Source: Rhodobacter sp.
GTDB lineage: Bacteria > Pseudomonadota > Alphaproteobacteria > Rhodobacterales > Rhodobacteraceae
Assembly: GCA_030065095.1 (NCBI GenBank)
Contig: JASJDP010000023.1
Coordinates: 21,347-85,346, forward strand
Length of the DNA stretch: 64,000 bases
Reading direction: 5' to 3'
Shown piece after piece: positions 17,720 through 25,751 of the stretch; position 1 is the first letter of the stretch; the number at the start of each line of letters is the position of its first letter. Position numbers and translations under genes: made by a program. The notes under the pieces were generated by a model. It saw only the letters and a program-made list of their open reading frames with translations, was not told the DNA's origin and searched no databases.

Positions 17720-18378
17720 AAGAGATCCGGCTGTCGACCACCCCGACGCCCGAGGCCGTTTCGCAGCTGGCGCTCGGCGATATCGTCTATCTCGACGGTC
17801 TCATGTACACGGCGCGAGAGGGTGTCTATATGCGCGCGCTTGAGGAAAAAGCCAACATTCCCATCGAGCTGCCGTCAGAGAGTGCCGCGAATTTCCATTG
17901 CTCGCCTGCGGCGACAATTCGCGAGGACGGTTCTTTCGCAATGGGCGCCGTCACCGCAACGGCATCCTTCCGGTTCGCCAAATGGCTGCCAGAGTGGATG
18001 GCGAGATCCGGCGCCAAGCTGATCGTGGGCAAGGGCGGGATGTCTTCGAAGGACTACAAGGACTACTTCGTTCCGAACGGCGCGGTCTACCTCTCCACCG
18101 TTGGATACGGAACCGGCGCGCTTCTCGGGCGGGGGGTCGAGCGGGTGGAGGCGGTGCACTGGAACAGGGAATTGGGGCTGGCCCAGGCGATGTGGGTGAT
18201 CCGATGCAACCGGATGGGTCCCTTTATCGTCGCAAGCGATCTGGACGGGACCTGTTTGTTCGAGCGTGAAAACGCCAAGATCGCCGACAACCTTGCCCGG
18301 GTATATCGGGGGACACGGCCTGCCACCTTGAAGCGCTTTGGCGAGACCGACGACCGAACGGATGAAGTGATCGGCTGA
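17716..18378 (+). CDS. Class I fumarate hydratase-like, beta subunit
   Basis: A 220-aa C-terminal (TtdB/FumB-type) domain with the typical swivelling-domain motifs GDIVYLDGLMYTARE near residue 22 and IVGKGGMSS near residue 98. It lies in an ATGA overlap after the alpha gene and ends the operon that starts with the desulfinase-like gene. Tartrate dehydratase or mesaconase cannot be ruled out by sequence alone. Confidence 0.87.
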   Translation: MKEIRLSTTPTPEAVSQLALGDIVYLDGLMYTAREGVYMRALEEKANIPIELPSESAANFHCSPAATIREDGSFAMGAVTATASFRFAKWLPEWMARSGAKLIVGKGGMSSKDYKDYFVPNGAVYLSTVGYGTGALLGRGVERVEAVHWNRELGLAQAMWVIRCNRMGPFIVASDLDGTCLFERENAKIADNLARVYRGTRPATLKRFGETDDRTDEVIG

Positions 18379-18802
18379 GCCGCGGCGCCATCGCGTTCTG
18401 TTCGGTGGACGCAGGCGGGCGTTGGCCCGTCGGTAACTGCCATCCGACAGAGGCTCTTTCCGTGCCCGAGGGCGATGCGTGGTGAGCGACACGAAAGGTT
18501 CGTTGTGGCTTGGAGCGGACATTGACCGGAATCTGAGAAGCCGCGCCATCGCCGACCCGCGGGGAGGCGATTCGGACCTCTGCACGGCTCGATTTATCCA
18601 TGCAAAACCCGAACGACCTCAATGCGATACGCTTCGCCAGAAAATCGCCTCCCCTCCGGGGCGGGTCGGCGATGGCGCGGCGGCCTACGGCCTTGATTCC
18701 GCGCCTGAAGACTGGTTGCGAACGCCCGCACCAGGCCAAGAACCGCCAAAAGAGGTTCCTTCAAATCTCGTCCTGCTCAATGCGCGGTGAAAGCTCGCGG
18801 CC
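18379..18802. other. Intergenic stretch without a gene; holds a long inverted repeat
   Basis: Between the fumarase beta stop and the nitroreductase stop, which face each other. I see no supported gene: frames that run across it owe their length to the inverted repeat described separately. No T-rich terminator was recognised. Confidence 0.6.
18540..18681. repeat. Long near-perfect inverted repeat (33/39-bp arms, 70-base loop)
   Basis: Left arm at 18540-18572 begins GCCGCGCCATCGCCGACC and ends GGGGAGGCGATT. The reverse complement of the right arm at 18643-18681 is the same except for one extra 6-base insert (CCCGGA). Such a palindromic unit is typical of dispersed REPIN- or MITE-like repeats, or of a strongly folded RNA. 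No second copy was seen in this window. Confidence 0.8.
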
Positions 18803-19639
18803 TCATTTCAGGGAAAACCCTTTGCTGCGGACAAATGCTCCGAAATCCGCGCGTTCAGGCCGGCTGTACTGGCGCACCTTGTCGTCGGACCATGTATACG
18901 TGTCGCGCGCACCAAACGCTTCGACAAATCTCTGGACAGCGTAAGGTTGCTTTGCAGCCCGCGCAGCGCCATAGGCTTCGATGTCGCCGCGCAGACCGGT
19001 CTCGTCAAAGGCGTTGCGGTGAACCGTCACCCGCAACGGCAGGCGCGGCGATATCTCTTGCTGCTCCAGCGGATAACCAAGGGCGAGGCCGGCGACGGGA
19101 AACACATGGTCCGGCAAACGAAGGAGGTTTGAGACCTCTTCCGCATTGTTGCGTACGGCGCTTATCGGACAGCATCCCAATCCGACGGCCTCGGCCGCCG
19201 TCATGAAAGCCCCAAGGGCGATGCCCGCATCCACCGTGGCGTTGAAGAAAGCATCGAGATGGTCATTTGCAAAGGGGATGTCCTTCAGGTCGTGCAGAAT
19301 TCTCTGGCGGCGATTGTTCCCGCAAAGAACGACCATCATTGGCGCCGCCGCCACCCACGGCTGGCCATCGACCAACTCGGCCAGGCGGCTGCGAACCTTG
19401 GCGTCGGAAAGAACAACGATATCGCGCTGCTGAAGATCGCTTTTCGTCGGGGCCGCAAGCGCGACCGCACAAAGCGTGTCGATCAGCGCCAACGGCACGG
19501 GCTTGGCCGCAAAGGACCGGCACGACCCGCGTCGCGCCATGGATCTCAGATGCCCCAGCCCGGTTTGGGGCTCGAGAAAGCCCGTCGCATCAAGATATCG
19601 GTCGCAGAGCAGTTCGTTCAAAGTCGGTTCGGGCCTCAT
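18803..19639 (-). CDS. Nitroreductase-family FMN oxidoreductase
   Basis: A 278-aa protein of the nitroreductase fold: N-terminal ARRGSCRSFAAKPVP with the RRS-type FMN phosphate contact, ALAAPTKSDLQQRD, and GLGCCPISAVRNN in the C-terminal FMN site. The C-terminal extension after residue 220 resembles NfsA-like enzymes. Start ATG (MRPEPTLNELLCDRY) has GCGAGG upstream; a longer frame lacks support. It is divergent from the sulfite exporter gene. Substrate unknown; a reductase acting on a quinone, flavin or nitro compound is usual. Confidence 0.83.
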   Translation of the reverse strand: MRPEPTLNELLCDRYLDATGFLEPQTGLGHLRSMARRGSCRSFAAKPVPLALIDTLCAVALAAPTKSDLQQRDIVVLSDAKVRSRLAELVDGQPWVAAAPMMVVLCGNNRRQRILHDLKDIPFANDHLDAFFNATVDAGIALGAFMTAAEAVGLGCCPISAVRNNAEEVSNLLRLPDHVFPVAGLALGYPLEQQEISPRLPLRVTVHRNAFDETGLRGDIEAYGAARAAKQPYAVQRFVEAFGARDTYTWSDDKVRQYSRPERADFGAFVRSKGFSLK

Positions 19640-19709
19640 AGCCTCGCTGCCTTCCTGCAATCTACCGCGCGTCAGACTGCGGATTTTACACGTCGGCATC
19701 ATAATTCCC

Positions 19710-19735
19710 ACCTGCGAAACGCCCGGTTTGCAGGT
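19710..19735. promoter_or_regulatory. Inverted repeat between divergent nitroreductase and cuyZ-like genes
   Basis: ACCTGC-(G)-AAAC pairs with GTTT-GCAGGT around GCCCG: ten base pairs with one bulge. It lies in the 262-base divergent region and could be an operator for either gene or a transcript hairpin. Confidence 0.4.
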
Positions 19736-19901
19736 CCACGGGGGCATCCGGATCCACGTGCCCGGTGAGGGTCGGCCGCATTGGCGCAGCGTCGTATCCC
19801 GCGGCAGGGCCCACAGACGCCCGCGGTATCATTTGACAAGCCTCGGGAATTTCTGTGCAAGGCTGTCAGTCCGGCCGCATTCGACGTTGAGGTGCCCACC
19901 G

Positions 19902-20651
19902 TTGTTCGATCCAATCTGGTTGATCCTCATCTGCCTGGTCTTCACCGCCGCCGGCTTCGTCAAGGGCATCGCGGGCGTGGGCCTTCCGGCAACGGCCCTC
20001 GGGCTGATGGCGTTCTTCGAGGAACCGAGGGTCGCGATCGCCCTGGTCCTCTTTCCGATGCTGCTGACCAATGCCTGGCAGGTCTATCGCTCTGGCGATG
20101 TCGTCGGGGCGAGCCGAAGATACGCGCCTTTTGCCGCCGCCCTGGTGGTTGGCGTCATTGTGACGGTGGTTCTGACGGCGAATGCGCCGGACCGGCTTTT
20201 GCTGGCGATGCTCGGGGTGGCGGTCCTGATCTATGTCCTCGCGGAGTGGAGCAACAAGGTGCCCCCCATCGGCCCGCGCCACGACCGCGCCGCCCAGATC
20301 GCAACCGGAGGCATCGCCGGTTTCCTCGGCGGGTTGACGGCGGTATGGGCGCCGCCGATGGCGGTCTATCTGGCGGCGCGTCGGGTGGGCAAGGACGAGT
20401 TCGTCCGGGCGAGCGGTTTGTTGATCTTTCTGGGCAGCGTCCCGCTCGCCTTCGGTTATCTGATGCTGGGACACGCCAATCTCAGCCTGGTTGCCGTTTC
20501 GGTGTTTCTTTTGCTGCCATCCCTCGCCGGGTTCAGTCTGGGCGAAAGCATCAGGCACCGGCTCTCGGAACACAACTTCCGGAAATTCCTGCTGTGGGTG
20601 TTTGTGCTTCTGGGCCTGAACCTGATCCGCCGCGCGGTAACCGGGCTCTAG
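19902..20651 (+). CDS. cuyZ: TSUP-family sulfite exporter (CuyZ/TauE-like)
   Basis: A 249-aa membrane protein with about eight helices and the two internal repeats of the TauE/SafE (TSUP) family: AAGFVKGIAGVGLPATALGL near residue 15 and GGIAGFLGGLTAVWAPPMA near residue 140. It probably exports sulfite set free by the sulfo-lyase encoded next, as proposed for CuyZ of Ruegeria pomeroyi. I chose the TTG codon 9 bases after TTGAGG; it gives the standard TSUP length, whereas the longer frame runs antisense through the upstream region. Confidence 0.82.
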   Translation: MFDPIWLILICLVFTAAGFVKGIAGVGLPATALGLMAFFEEPRVAIALVLFPMLLTNAWQVYRSGDVVGASRRYAPFAAALVVGVIVTVVLTANAPDRLLLAMLGVAVLIYVLAEWSNKVPPIGPRHDRAAQIATGGIAGFLGGLTAVWAPPMAVYLAARRVGKDEFVRASGLLIFLGSVPLAFGYLMLGHANLSLVAVSVFLLLPSLAGFSLGESIRHRLSEHNFRKFLLWVFVLLGLNLIRRAVTGL

Positions 20652-20697
20652 AACCGTCCTTCACCGCAAGGGTCCGGCACATCGGATATCCGGCGCC

Positions 20698-21729
20698 GTG
20701 CCCTTGCATCCGAAGGTGGCCCGTATCAATCATGACGCCATGCATCCCCGCCTGAATATCGTGACGGCTCCGACGCCGCTTGTGGCGGCCCCGCGGGTGT
20801 CCCGGGCACTGGGTATCGAGCTGTTCATCAAGCGCGACGATCTGGCAGGTCCGTCGATCGGCGGCAACAAGTCCCGGCAGCTGGAATACTATTTCGGCGC
20901 AGCAAAGGCCGAAGATGCCGATACCATCCTGATAACCGGGGCGGTCCAGTCCAACTTTGCCCGCTTGGCGGCCGCCGTGGCCCGGGCCGAGGGAATGCAT
21001 CCGATTGTGCAGCTTGAAAACCGGGTCCCGGACACCTCGAAGACGTACCAATCGTCGGGCAACGTGCTGTTGTCGCGCCTGCTCGGCGCCGAGATCCTGA
21101 CCTACCCGGAAGGCGAAGACGAGGCGGGTGCCGACGCCGCGCTTCACGCAAGGGCCGGTGACCTGCGCAAGGCGGGCCGAAAACCATATGTCATTCCCCT
21201 GTCCGAAGGCCACCCGCCGCTCGGTGCCCTCGGTTATGTCGATGCCGCCCACGAGGTTCTAAACCAGCTTGGGGAATTCGACGTGCTCGTCGTGGCATCC
21301 GGCAGCGGGGCGACCCACGCCGGTCTGATCGCGGGCCTTCGCGGCGCGGGGTCGAGGGCGCGCGTCATCGGAAGCTGCGTGCGCAGAGAGGCCGGCCTGC
21401 AATCGGCCCGGATCGGTCGCGTCGTCGACCGGTTGCGGCGGCTCCATCGGGGTGCGGAACGCGTGCACCAGGCGGACATCGAAACCTGGGACGGGGCCCT
21501 TGCGCCGGGCTACGGGCGGCTTGGCGAACCTGCGGCCTCGGCGATCAGGATGCTGGCATCATATGAGGGCTTGCTGCTCGACCCGGTCTACACGGCAAAA
21601 AGCTTTGCGGCGATCCCGGCACTGGTTGCATCGGGAGAGATCCGAAAGAACAGCCGGGTTTGCTTCGTGCATACCGGCGGGCTTGCGGCCATGTTTGCCT
21701 ATGAGGATACACTGTCGGCCCTTGCCTGA
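20698..21729 (+). CDS. cuyA: L-cysteate sulfo-lyase (D-cysteine desulfhydrase family)
   Basis: A 343-aa PLP enzyme of the ACC deaminase/D-cysteine desulfhydrase group. Lys 58 in GGNKSR is the Schiff-base residue; SGSGATHAGLIAGL is the phosphate-binding loop. Next to a TSUP exporter, this is most likely CuyA, which splits (R)-cysteate into pyruvate, ammonia and sulfite. D-cysteine desulfhydrase is the alternative. Start uncertain: GTG at the given position has no clear ribosome site; TTG 6 bases on, GTG 18 bases on or the ATG opening MHPRLNIV (42 bases on) are possible. Confidence 0.82.
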   Translation: MPLHPKVARINHDAMHPRLNIVTAPTPLVAAPRVSRALGIELFIKRDDLAGPSIGGNKSRQLEYYFGAAKAEDADTILITGAVQSNFARLAAAVARAEGMHPIVQLENRVPDTSKTYQSSGNVLLSRLLGAEILTYPEGEDEAGADAALHARAGDLRKAGRKPYVIPLSEGHPPLGALGYVDAAHEVLNQLGEFDVLVVASGSGATHAGLIAGLRGAGSRARVIGSCVRREAGLQSARIGRVVDRLRRLHRGAERVHQADIETWDGALAPGYGRLGEPAASAIRMLASYEGLLLDPVYTAKSFAAIPALVASGEIRKNSRVCFVHTGGLAAMFAYEDTLSALA

Positions 21730-21810
21730 AAGCTTCCGACCAAATCCAAACCGGACGGGAAAACGAACACGGGACCGGTGCCGCCTGCGCGGGGCGGCGA
21801 TATCGTAGCT

Positions 21811-22119
21811 TCAGCGAACCATCGCCAACCCGTAAGCGTTCAGCCTCTCGTGGTTCATCAGCGCCGCATCGCGCACCGCCTGGCTGCGTTCGGGATCGAA
21901 ATAGGCCGCCGACAGCCCCGGCATCGTAAAAGCCAGCGCAGGGTTCCCAGACCCCGGTAAATGGTGGAGGCAATGGCGACGGGTGTCCATCTCTAGCCGG
22001 TTGAGTTCGAAGGATTTAACGTGGATCAGCGCCCAACCCTGCTTCGGTTGCGGTATGGGGCGGACCTCGATCATCGGGACCTCGGGGCCGCCCGGTTCGC
22101 GTATGACAACGGCTTTCAT
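21811..22119 (-). pseudogene. Truncated zinc-type (MDR) alcohol dehydrogenase/quinone oxidoreductase
   Basis: The first 45 residues (MKAVVIREPGGPEV ... HVKSFELNRLEMDTR) are the conserved start of an MDR-superfamily NADPH:quinone reductase. The similarity stops abruptly and a further 55 unrelated residues follow to the stop, ending NHERLNAYGLAMVR. The whole NAD(P)-binding domain is missing (normal length about 320 aa), so a deletion has fused the N-terminus to other sequence. It is last in the minus-strand dehalogenase operon. Confidence 0.7.
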
Positions 22120-22145
22120 GGTCTCACTTCCAACCATCCTGGCGG

Positions 22146-22634
22146 TCATGTGTCTTCCCTGGAGTCGAAAAAACCGGTGTTGAACTGTTCGGCGCGCTCG
22201 CCGGCGAGCCAGCGGTAGATATCGACGAAATCAATCGCGGTCGCGATCCCGTTGATGACAAGAAAGCCAACAAGGAAGACGTAGTAGCCGTCCGGCTGAC
22301 CCGCATATGTGCCGGTCGCGAACTCGTGGATCGCGACGGCCATGGGAACCAACCATGGCACGGCGCGGGGCATGCCCAGAATGCGGCTGAAGCCGAATTT
22401 CGATGTCAGAAAAAAGAGCCAAGTCAGCGCGACAATCGGGGTCAATAGGCAGAGCAGCGGCAGGATGGAGGTTGACCCAAGCATCAACATCAGCACGCCG
22501 CCACCCACGAACCATGTGGCGAAAAAGTTCACCCAGACGATGACCAGAAGATTGGTCCGCGCCATGGCGACGATGCCTTTGCCGGTCACCTTGAGACCGC
22601 GTCGAAAGGAGTAGGTTTTTGGTTGGGTCGTCAT
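22146..22634 (-). CDS. Hypothetical integral membrane protein
   Basis: A 162-aa protein with four clear hydrophobic segments (VIVWVNFFATWFV, GVLMLMLG...ILPLLCLL, LVPMAVAIHEFATG and YYVFLVGFLVINGIA). Its ATG overlaps the stop of the preceding 56-aa gene (ATGA). No family recognised. It is part of the operon behind the haloalkane dehalogenase, so it may serve the same substrate, but nothing in the sequence shows a transport motif. Confidence 0.75.
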   Translation of the reverse strand: MTTQPKTYSFRRGLKVTGKGIVAMARTNLLVIVWVNFFATWFVGGGVLMLMLGSTSILPLLCLLTPIVALTWLFFLTSKFGFSRILGMPRAVPWLVPMAVAIHEFATGTYAGQPDGYYVFLVGFLVINGIATAIDFVDIYRWLAGERAEQFNTGFFDSREDT

Positions 22635-22801
22635 CTTGGTGTCCTTTGGAAAAGGTGATGGCGCCGGTCGCGGAACAAGGACGACGGGACCATGCCGAAA
22701 ATGCCGGGACGGGCCCGATAGGTGGCGGCGAAATCGTCCAGCGCCTCATTCACCTCGTCGTGCACCGCTCGGATAGGTTTCGAGACATCGATCTTGGGCA
22801 T
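22631..22801 (-). CDS. Small conserved-looking protein, 56 aa
   Basis: Starts MPKIDVSKPIRAVHDEVN with AAGGAAA 6 bases upstream, and its TGA overlaps the next ATG. The N-terminal half is amphipathic and acidic (EALDDFAATYRARPG), the tail basic. No family recognised. The good ribosome site and the stop/start overlap support translation. Confidence 0.6.
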   Translation of the reverse strand: MPKIDVSKPIRAVHDEVNEALDDFAATYRARPGIFGMVPSSLFRDRRHHLFQRTPR

Positions 22802-22892
22802 TGGATTTCCTTTCGATCTGAGGTTCCGTCGCGGACGGGCGGACGTCCGGCCGGGGACCGGCGCGTCAGGTATGTCCCGCGGGGAGAGTGAT

Positions 22893-23294
22893 TTACGACG
22901 AGGTCGGGCTTTCTTCGATCGTGACCCGGTCGGTGTAGAAGGCAACGCGCCCAGCGAGCCCCGAGGCGAAGCCATGTGGATCCGGATAGGACCAGGCAAT
23001 GCTCTCTTCGCTGTCGAGATCGAAATAGACCGCGTCGCCTTTCAACGGGCAGTGGGTTTGCCGGGCGTTCCGGTGGAGTTCGGTGCGGACGTCCGTCTTC
23101 GGCATATAAACGACCGGGTCATAGACGCCCTCGCCCACCTCAAGCACCCTCAAGGCGTCCGTGCTGTCGGCCAGAACCAGATTGCCCATCAGGATACGGA
23201 CCCGCCCGGTCACGGGCTTCAGGCTCATGAAATGGCGGGGCTCGGCCGGATTGTGGATCGTCGCATCCGAGAGGGTGATGGCCGGGTCGGACAT
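22893..23294 (-). CDS. DUF427 domain protein
   Basis: A 133-aa single-domain protein with the DUF427 pattern: RVRILMGNLVLADSTDALRV, then DPVVYMPKTDVR, then HCPLKGDAVYFD. The fold is a small beta-barrel-like domain of unknown function, frequent near oxidoreductases. I chose the ATG 6 bases after GAGGTG; a start 24 bases earlier is possible but has its ribosome site too close. It lies 27 bases after the dehalogenase gene in the same operon. Confidence 0.85.
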   Translation of the reverse strand: MSDPAITLSDATIHNPAEPRHFMSLKPVTGRVRILMGNLVLADSTDALRVLEVGEGVYDPVVYMPKTDVRTELHRNARQTHCPLKGDAVYFDLDSEESIAWSYPDPHGFASGLAGRVAFYTDRVTIEESPTSS

Positions 23295-23321
23295 GTGGTG
23301 CACCTCAGCGAGTTTCATGCC

Positions 23322-24272
23322 TCAGACGCGGAGCAGCCATTCGGCCAGCTTGGCGCCTATGGCATCGGGCTGATCTTCCTGAATGAAGTGGACGCCGACG
23401 CCGACGAAATGCATCTCCAGGTTCGGCACGTTTGCGGCCAGCCATTCGGCGGCCTGGGGCGGGATGATCGCGCCTGGCTCTGCATAAAGCAGGAGCTTCG
23501 GAATCTCGCTTTCCAACAGCCAGGCGTTATTGGCGACCACCGCGGCCGTCGAGCCCGCAGGCTCGCCGCCGATGGGGATCTCGCGGGGCCACTGCAGGGC
23601 CGGCAGGCGGCTCTCAGCCGTCGGGTAGTAGCGGTTATATTCCGCCAATACCTGGTCGGACAGCGGCGTGGCGACCATGGCCTGACCCAGCAGTTGATCG
23701 ATGAAGAAGTTCTGCTCCAAGATCATCGCCTCGCCGATCCCGGGGGTGCGGAAGTTGCGGAACATCTCTTCGAACGGACCCATCGCCTCGTAGGAGGGAA
23801 ACGGTAGAACCGGCGGCACCAGCGCCTCCATGAAGGCCACGGCCGCGACCCGCTCGGGACGGGTGCGGGCATAATGAAAGCCCAGAGCCGAACCCCAGTC
23901 ATGCACGACCAGCACCGCGTCCTGGAGTTCGAGCGCGTCGAGCAAGCCAAAGAGGTAATCGGCATGCACCTGGTAGGTATAACCGATGTCGGGCTTGTCG
24001 CTGTCTCCCATCCCGATCATGTCGGGCGCGATGGCGCGGTGCGCGTCGGTCACATAGGGGATTATGTTGCGCCACAGATAGGACGAGGTCGGGTTGCCGT
24101 GCAGAAACACGACCGGGCGGCCTTCGCCGCGATCGACATAGGCCATGTCACTGCCCAGGACGGACATTGTGGCCTTTTCGACGGGCCCGGCGGTCGCGAA
24201 GGCCGGCAGGGCCGGCACTAGGGTCACGGCGCCGGCGGCCGCAGTTGCGGATAGGAAATCTCTGCGGTTCAT
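23322..24272 (-). CDS. dhaA: Haloalkane dehalogenase with Tat signal
   Basis: Alpha/beta hydrolase of 316 aa that hydrolyses carbon-halogen bonds to an alcohol and halide. All haloalkane dehalogenase residues are present: nucleophile D125 and halide-binding W126 (HDWGS), halide-binding N60 (HGNPTSSYLWR), acid E149 (AFMEA) and base H295 (HFIQED). Residues 1-28 form a twin-arginine signal (NRRDFLSATAAAGAV ... ATA), so the enzyme is probably exported; most characterised relatives are cytoplasmic. ATG is 7 bases after AAGGAG. The divergent TetR gene and a palindromic operator suggest induction by a substrate. Confidence 0.9.
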   Translation of the reverse strand: MNRRDFLSATAAAGAVTLVPALPAFATAGPVEKATMSVLGSDMAYVDRGEGRPVVFLHGNPTSSYLWRNIIPYVTDAHRAIAPDMIGMGDSDKPDIGYTYQVHADYLFGLLDALELQDAVLVVHDWGSALGFHYARTRPERVAAVAFMEALVPPVLPFPSYEAMGPFEEMFRNFRTPGIGEAMILEQNFFIDQLLGQAMVATPLSDQVLAEYNRYYPTAESRLPALQWPREIPIGGEPAGSTAAVVANNAWLLESEIPKLLLYAEPGAIIPPQAAEWLAANVPNLEMHFVGVGVHFIQEDQPDAIGAKLAEWLLRV

Positions 24273-24367
24273 CTCTCGTCTCCTTGCGGAAGCTATGTGG
24301 TTTGCGGGGACCTTTCCGGTGGCTTTGGCCGGTCTCCCATTGACGGCGGTGCCGTTTTGAACACATA

Positions 24368-24412
24368 TGAACAAAACATACAGCGCAGGTTTTGTCCAGC
24401 AGTGAACAAAAC
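24368..24412. promoter_or_regulatory. TetR-type operator: three copies of TGAACAAAAC half-site
   Basis: TGAACAAAAC at 24368 and again at 24403, with the inverted GTTTTGTCCA at 24389 between them. The last two form a 24-bp palindrome with a 4-base centre. It lies between the divergent dehalogenase and TetR genes and would block both promoters when bound. Confidence 0.75.
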
Positions 24413-24438
24413 AGAGTTGGTCACGAAGCTGTGAGGAG

Positions 24439-25092
24439 ATGCCGGTGGCACGCCCGATGAAATTCGACCGTGACGAAGCGGTGGAAATCGTCATGAACGA
24501 GATCTGGCGGGACGGGTACGAGGCCGCCTCGGTCAAGGCGCTTTCGGAGAAGCTTTCGATCACCCGGTCGAGCTTTTACAACACATTCGGTAGCCGCGAG
24601 GCGCTCTTCCGCGAGGCCATGCGGCGCTATGCGGGCCTTGGGCCGGATTGCGAACTTTATGCGATGACGAAAGATGCGTCGCTGAAGACTGTCCTGACGA
24701 GGATGTTCCGCGAAGTGTGCCGCCGACGCGCGGCGGATCCCGAGCATCGCGGCTGTCTGGCCACCAACAGCGTCGCCGAATTGCTCGCCAGAGAAGACGA
24801 GCTTGGGGCTTTCATGTCAGAGTTGCTCAGAGCGGTCGTGGCGCGTATCGAGGAAAAGGTCGGATGGGCCGTTGAGAAGGGCGAGCTGCCTGCGTCGACA
24901 GACGTTCACGCGATGGCGCTGGCGATCCAGAGCCTGATGCTGGGCGTCAATCTGCAAAGCAAACACGTTCATGACGAGGCTGATCTGTGGGCATCGGCGT
25001 CGACATCGCTGAAGGCGCTGGGGCTTTGGGATCCAGAGGCCGTCGAGCCGACCGCAGAGGATCGGGCAGCCGCCCGTGCCGAGGATCCTTAG
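24439..25092 (+). CDS. TetR/AcrR-family regulator of the dehalogenase operon
   Basis: A 217-aa regulator: helix-turn-helix in residues 15-60 (VKALSEKLSITRSSFYNTFGSRE), then a ligand domain of the type RMFREVC...HRGCLATNSVAEL, as in NemR/AcuR-like repressors with a conserved GCL. It is divergent from the haloalkane dehalogenase, with the triple half-site in between. ATG follows GAGGAG; a GTG two codons on is possible. Confidence 0.88.
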   Translation: MPVARPMKFDRDEAVEIVMNEIWRDGYEAASVKALSEKLSITRSSFYNTFGSREALFREAMRRYAGLGPDCELYAMTKDASLKTVLTRMFREVCRRRAADPEHRGCLATNSVAELLAREDELGAFMSELLRAVVARIEEKVGWAVEKGELPASTDVHAMALAIQSLMLGVNLQSKHVHDEADLWASASTSLKALGLWDPEAVEPTAEDRAAARAEDP

Positions 25093-25199
25093 CCGCGCCA
25101 ACGCGCGGTGCCGAAGCCGCCGACGGGCCATTGCAAGGGCCGGTCTCTCTGCTATGCTGTCTCTGGCCGGAGGAGCCAAAAACAAGGGGAAACCTGCAG

Positions 25200-25370
25200 A
25201 TGTTGAGGGCCATCCGGCACGTGCCGGTCATCTGCTCGGACGACAAGCGATCCAGGGCTTTCCAAACGGAGACGCACGGCCTCGAGATATTGGCGGAACA
25301 CTTCAGGGCGGAGCGTCAGTCAGCTCACTCGGCATTTGGCGGAGAACGTGAGATCTGCAACTTGCGTTAA
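25200..25370 (+). pseudogene. Glyoxalase/VOC-family (GloA2-like) remnant
   Basis: The ATG has AAGGGGA 8 bases upstream and opens with MLRAIRHVPVICSDDKRS, then HGLEILAEHFRAERQS: the first metal-binding half-module of VOC dioxygenase/glyoxalase proteins. After about 43 residues the similarity ends and the frame stops at 56 codons, against about 125 for the family. It runs head-on into the SMR gene, which may have replaced the rest. Confidence 0.65.
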
Positions 25371-25696
25371 CCACTCGCGGCCGTCGACAGGGCGTTCAGC
25401 ACGACGACCCCGGCAATGATCAGGCCAATTCCGAGAAAGGCGAACCCGTCGAGCGTCTGCCCGAAAGCCGCGGCCCCAAGCAGCGCGACACCTGCAATGC
25501 CGCCGCCCGCCCAGACTGAGTAGGCAATGCCAAGGGGCATCGTCCGCACAACCAGCGACATCACGTAGAAGGCCAGTCCAAAGCAGACCAGGGTAAGACC
25601 GCCGAAACCGATCTTGGTGAAACCGTCCGATAGCTTGAGCGATGCGGTGGCGAGGATTTCAATGGCGATCCCGACCGCTAGTAAGATCCAGTGCAT
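25367..25696 (-). CDS. SMR-family multidrug/quaternary ammonium exporter
   Basis: A 109-aa four-helix small multidrug resistance protein. The essential membrane Glu is E13 (GIAIEILATASLK), with AYSVWAGGGIAG (W62) in helix 3 and the helix 4 packing motif GLIIAGVVVLN. The proton-coupled antiporter would expel cationic compounds such as quaternary amines or guanidinium; EmrE-like rather than SugE-like by the SVWAG motif. It lies 55 bases after the FAD oxidoreductase gene on the same strand. Confidence 0.9.
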   Translation of the reverse strand: MHWILLAVGIAIEILATASLKLSDGFTKIGFGGLTLVCFGLAFYVMSLVVRTMPLGIAYSVWAGGGIAGVALLGAAAFGQTLDGFAFLGIGLIIAGVVVLNALSTAASG

Positions 25697-25751
25697 GGGA
25701 GATCTCCTGCATTTGAGAGCCGATAGCCGGTGCCAACATGGACAATCAGCT

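Noticed and set aside
18224..18739. Minus-strand frame through the inverted repeat after the fumarase genes
   Set aside because: Its length depends on the GC-rich palindrome; no ribosome site or domain.
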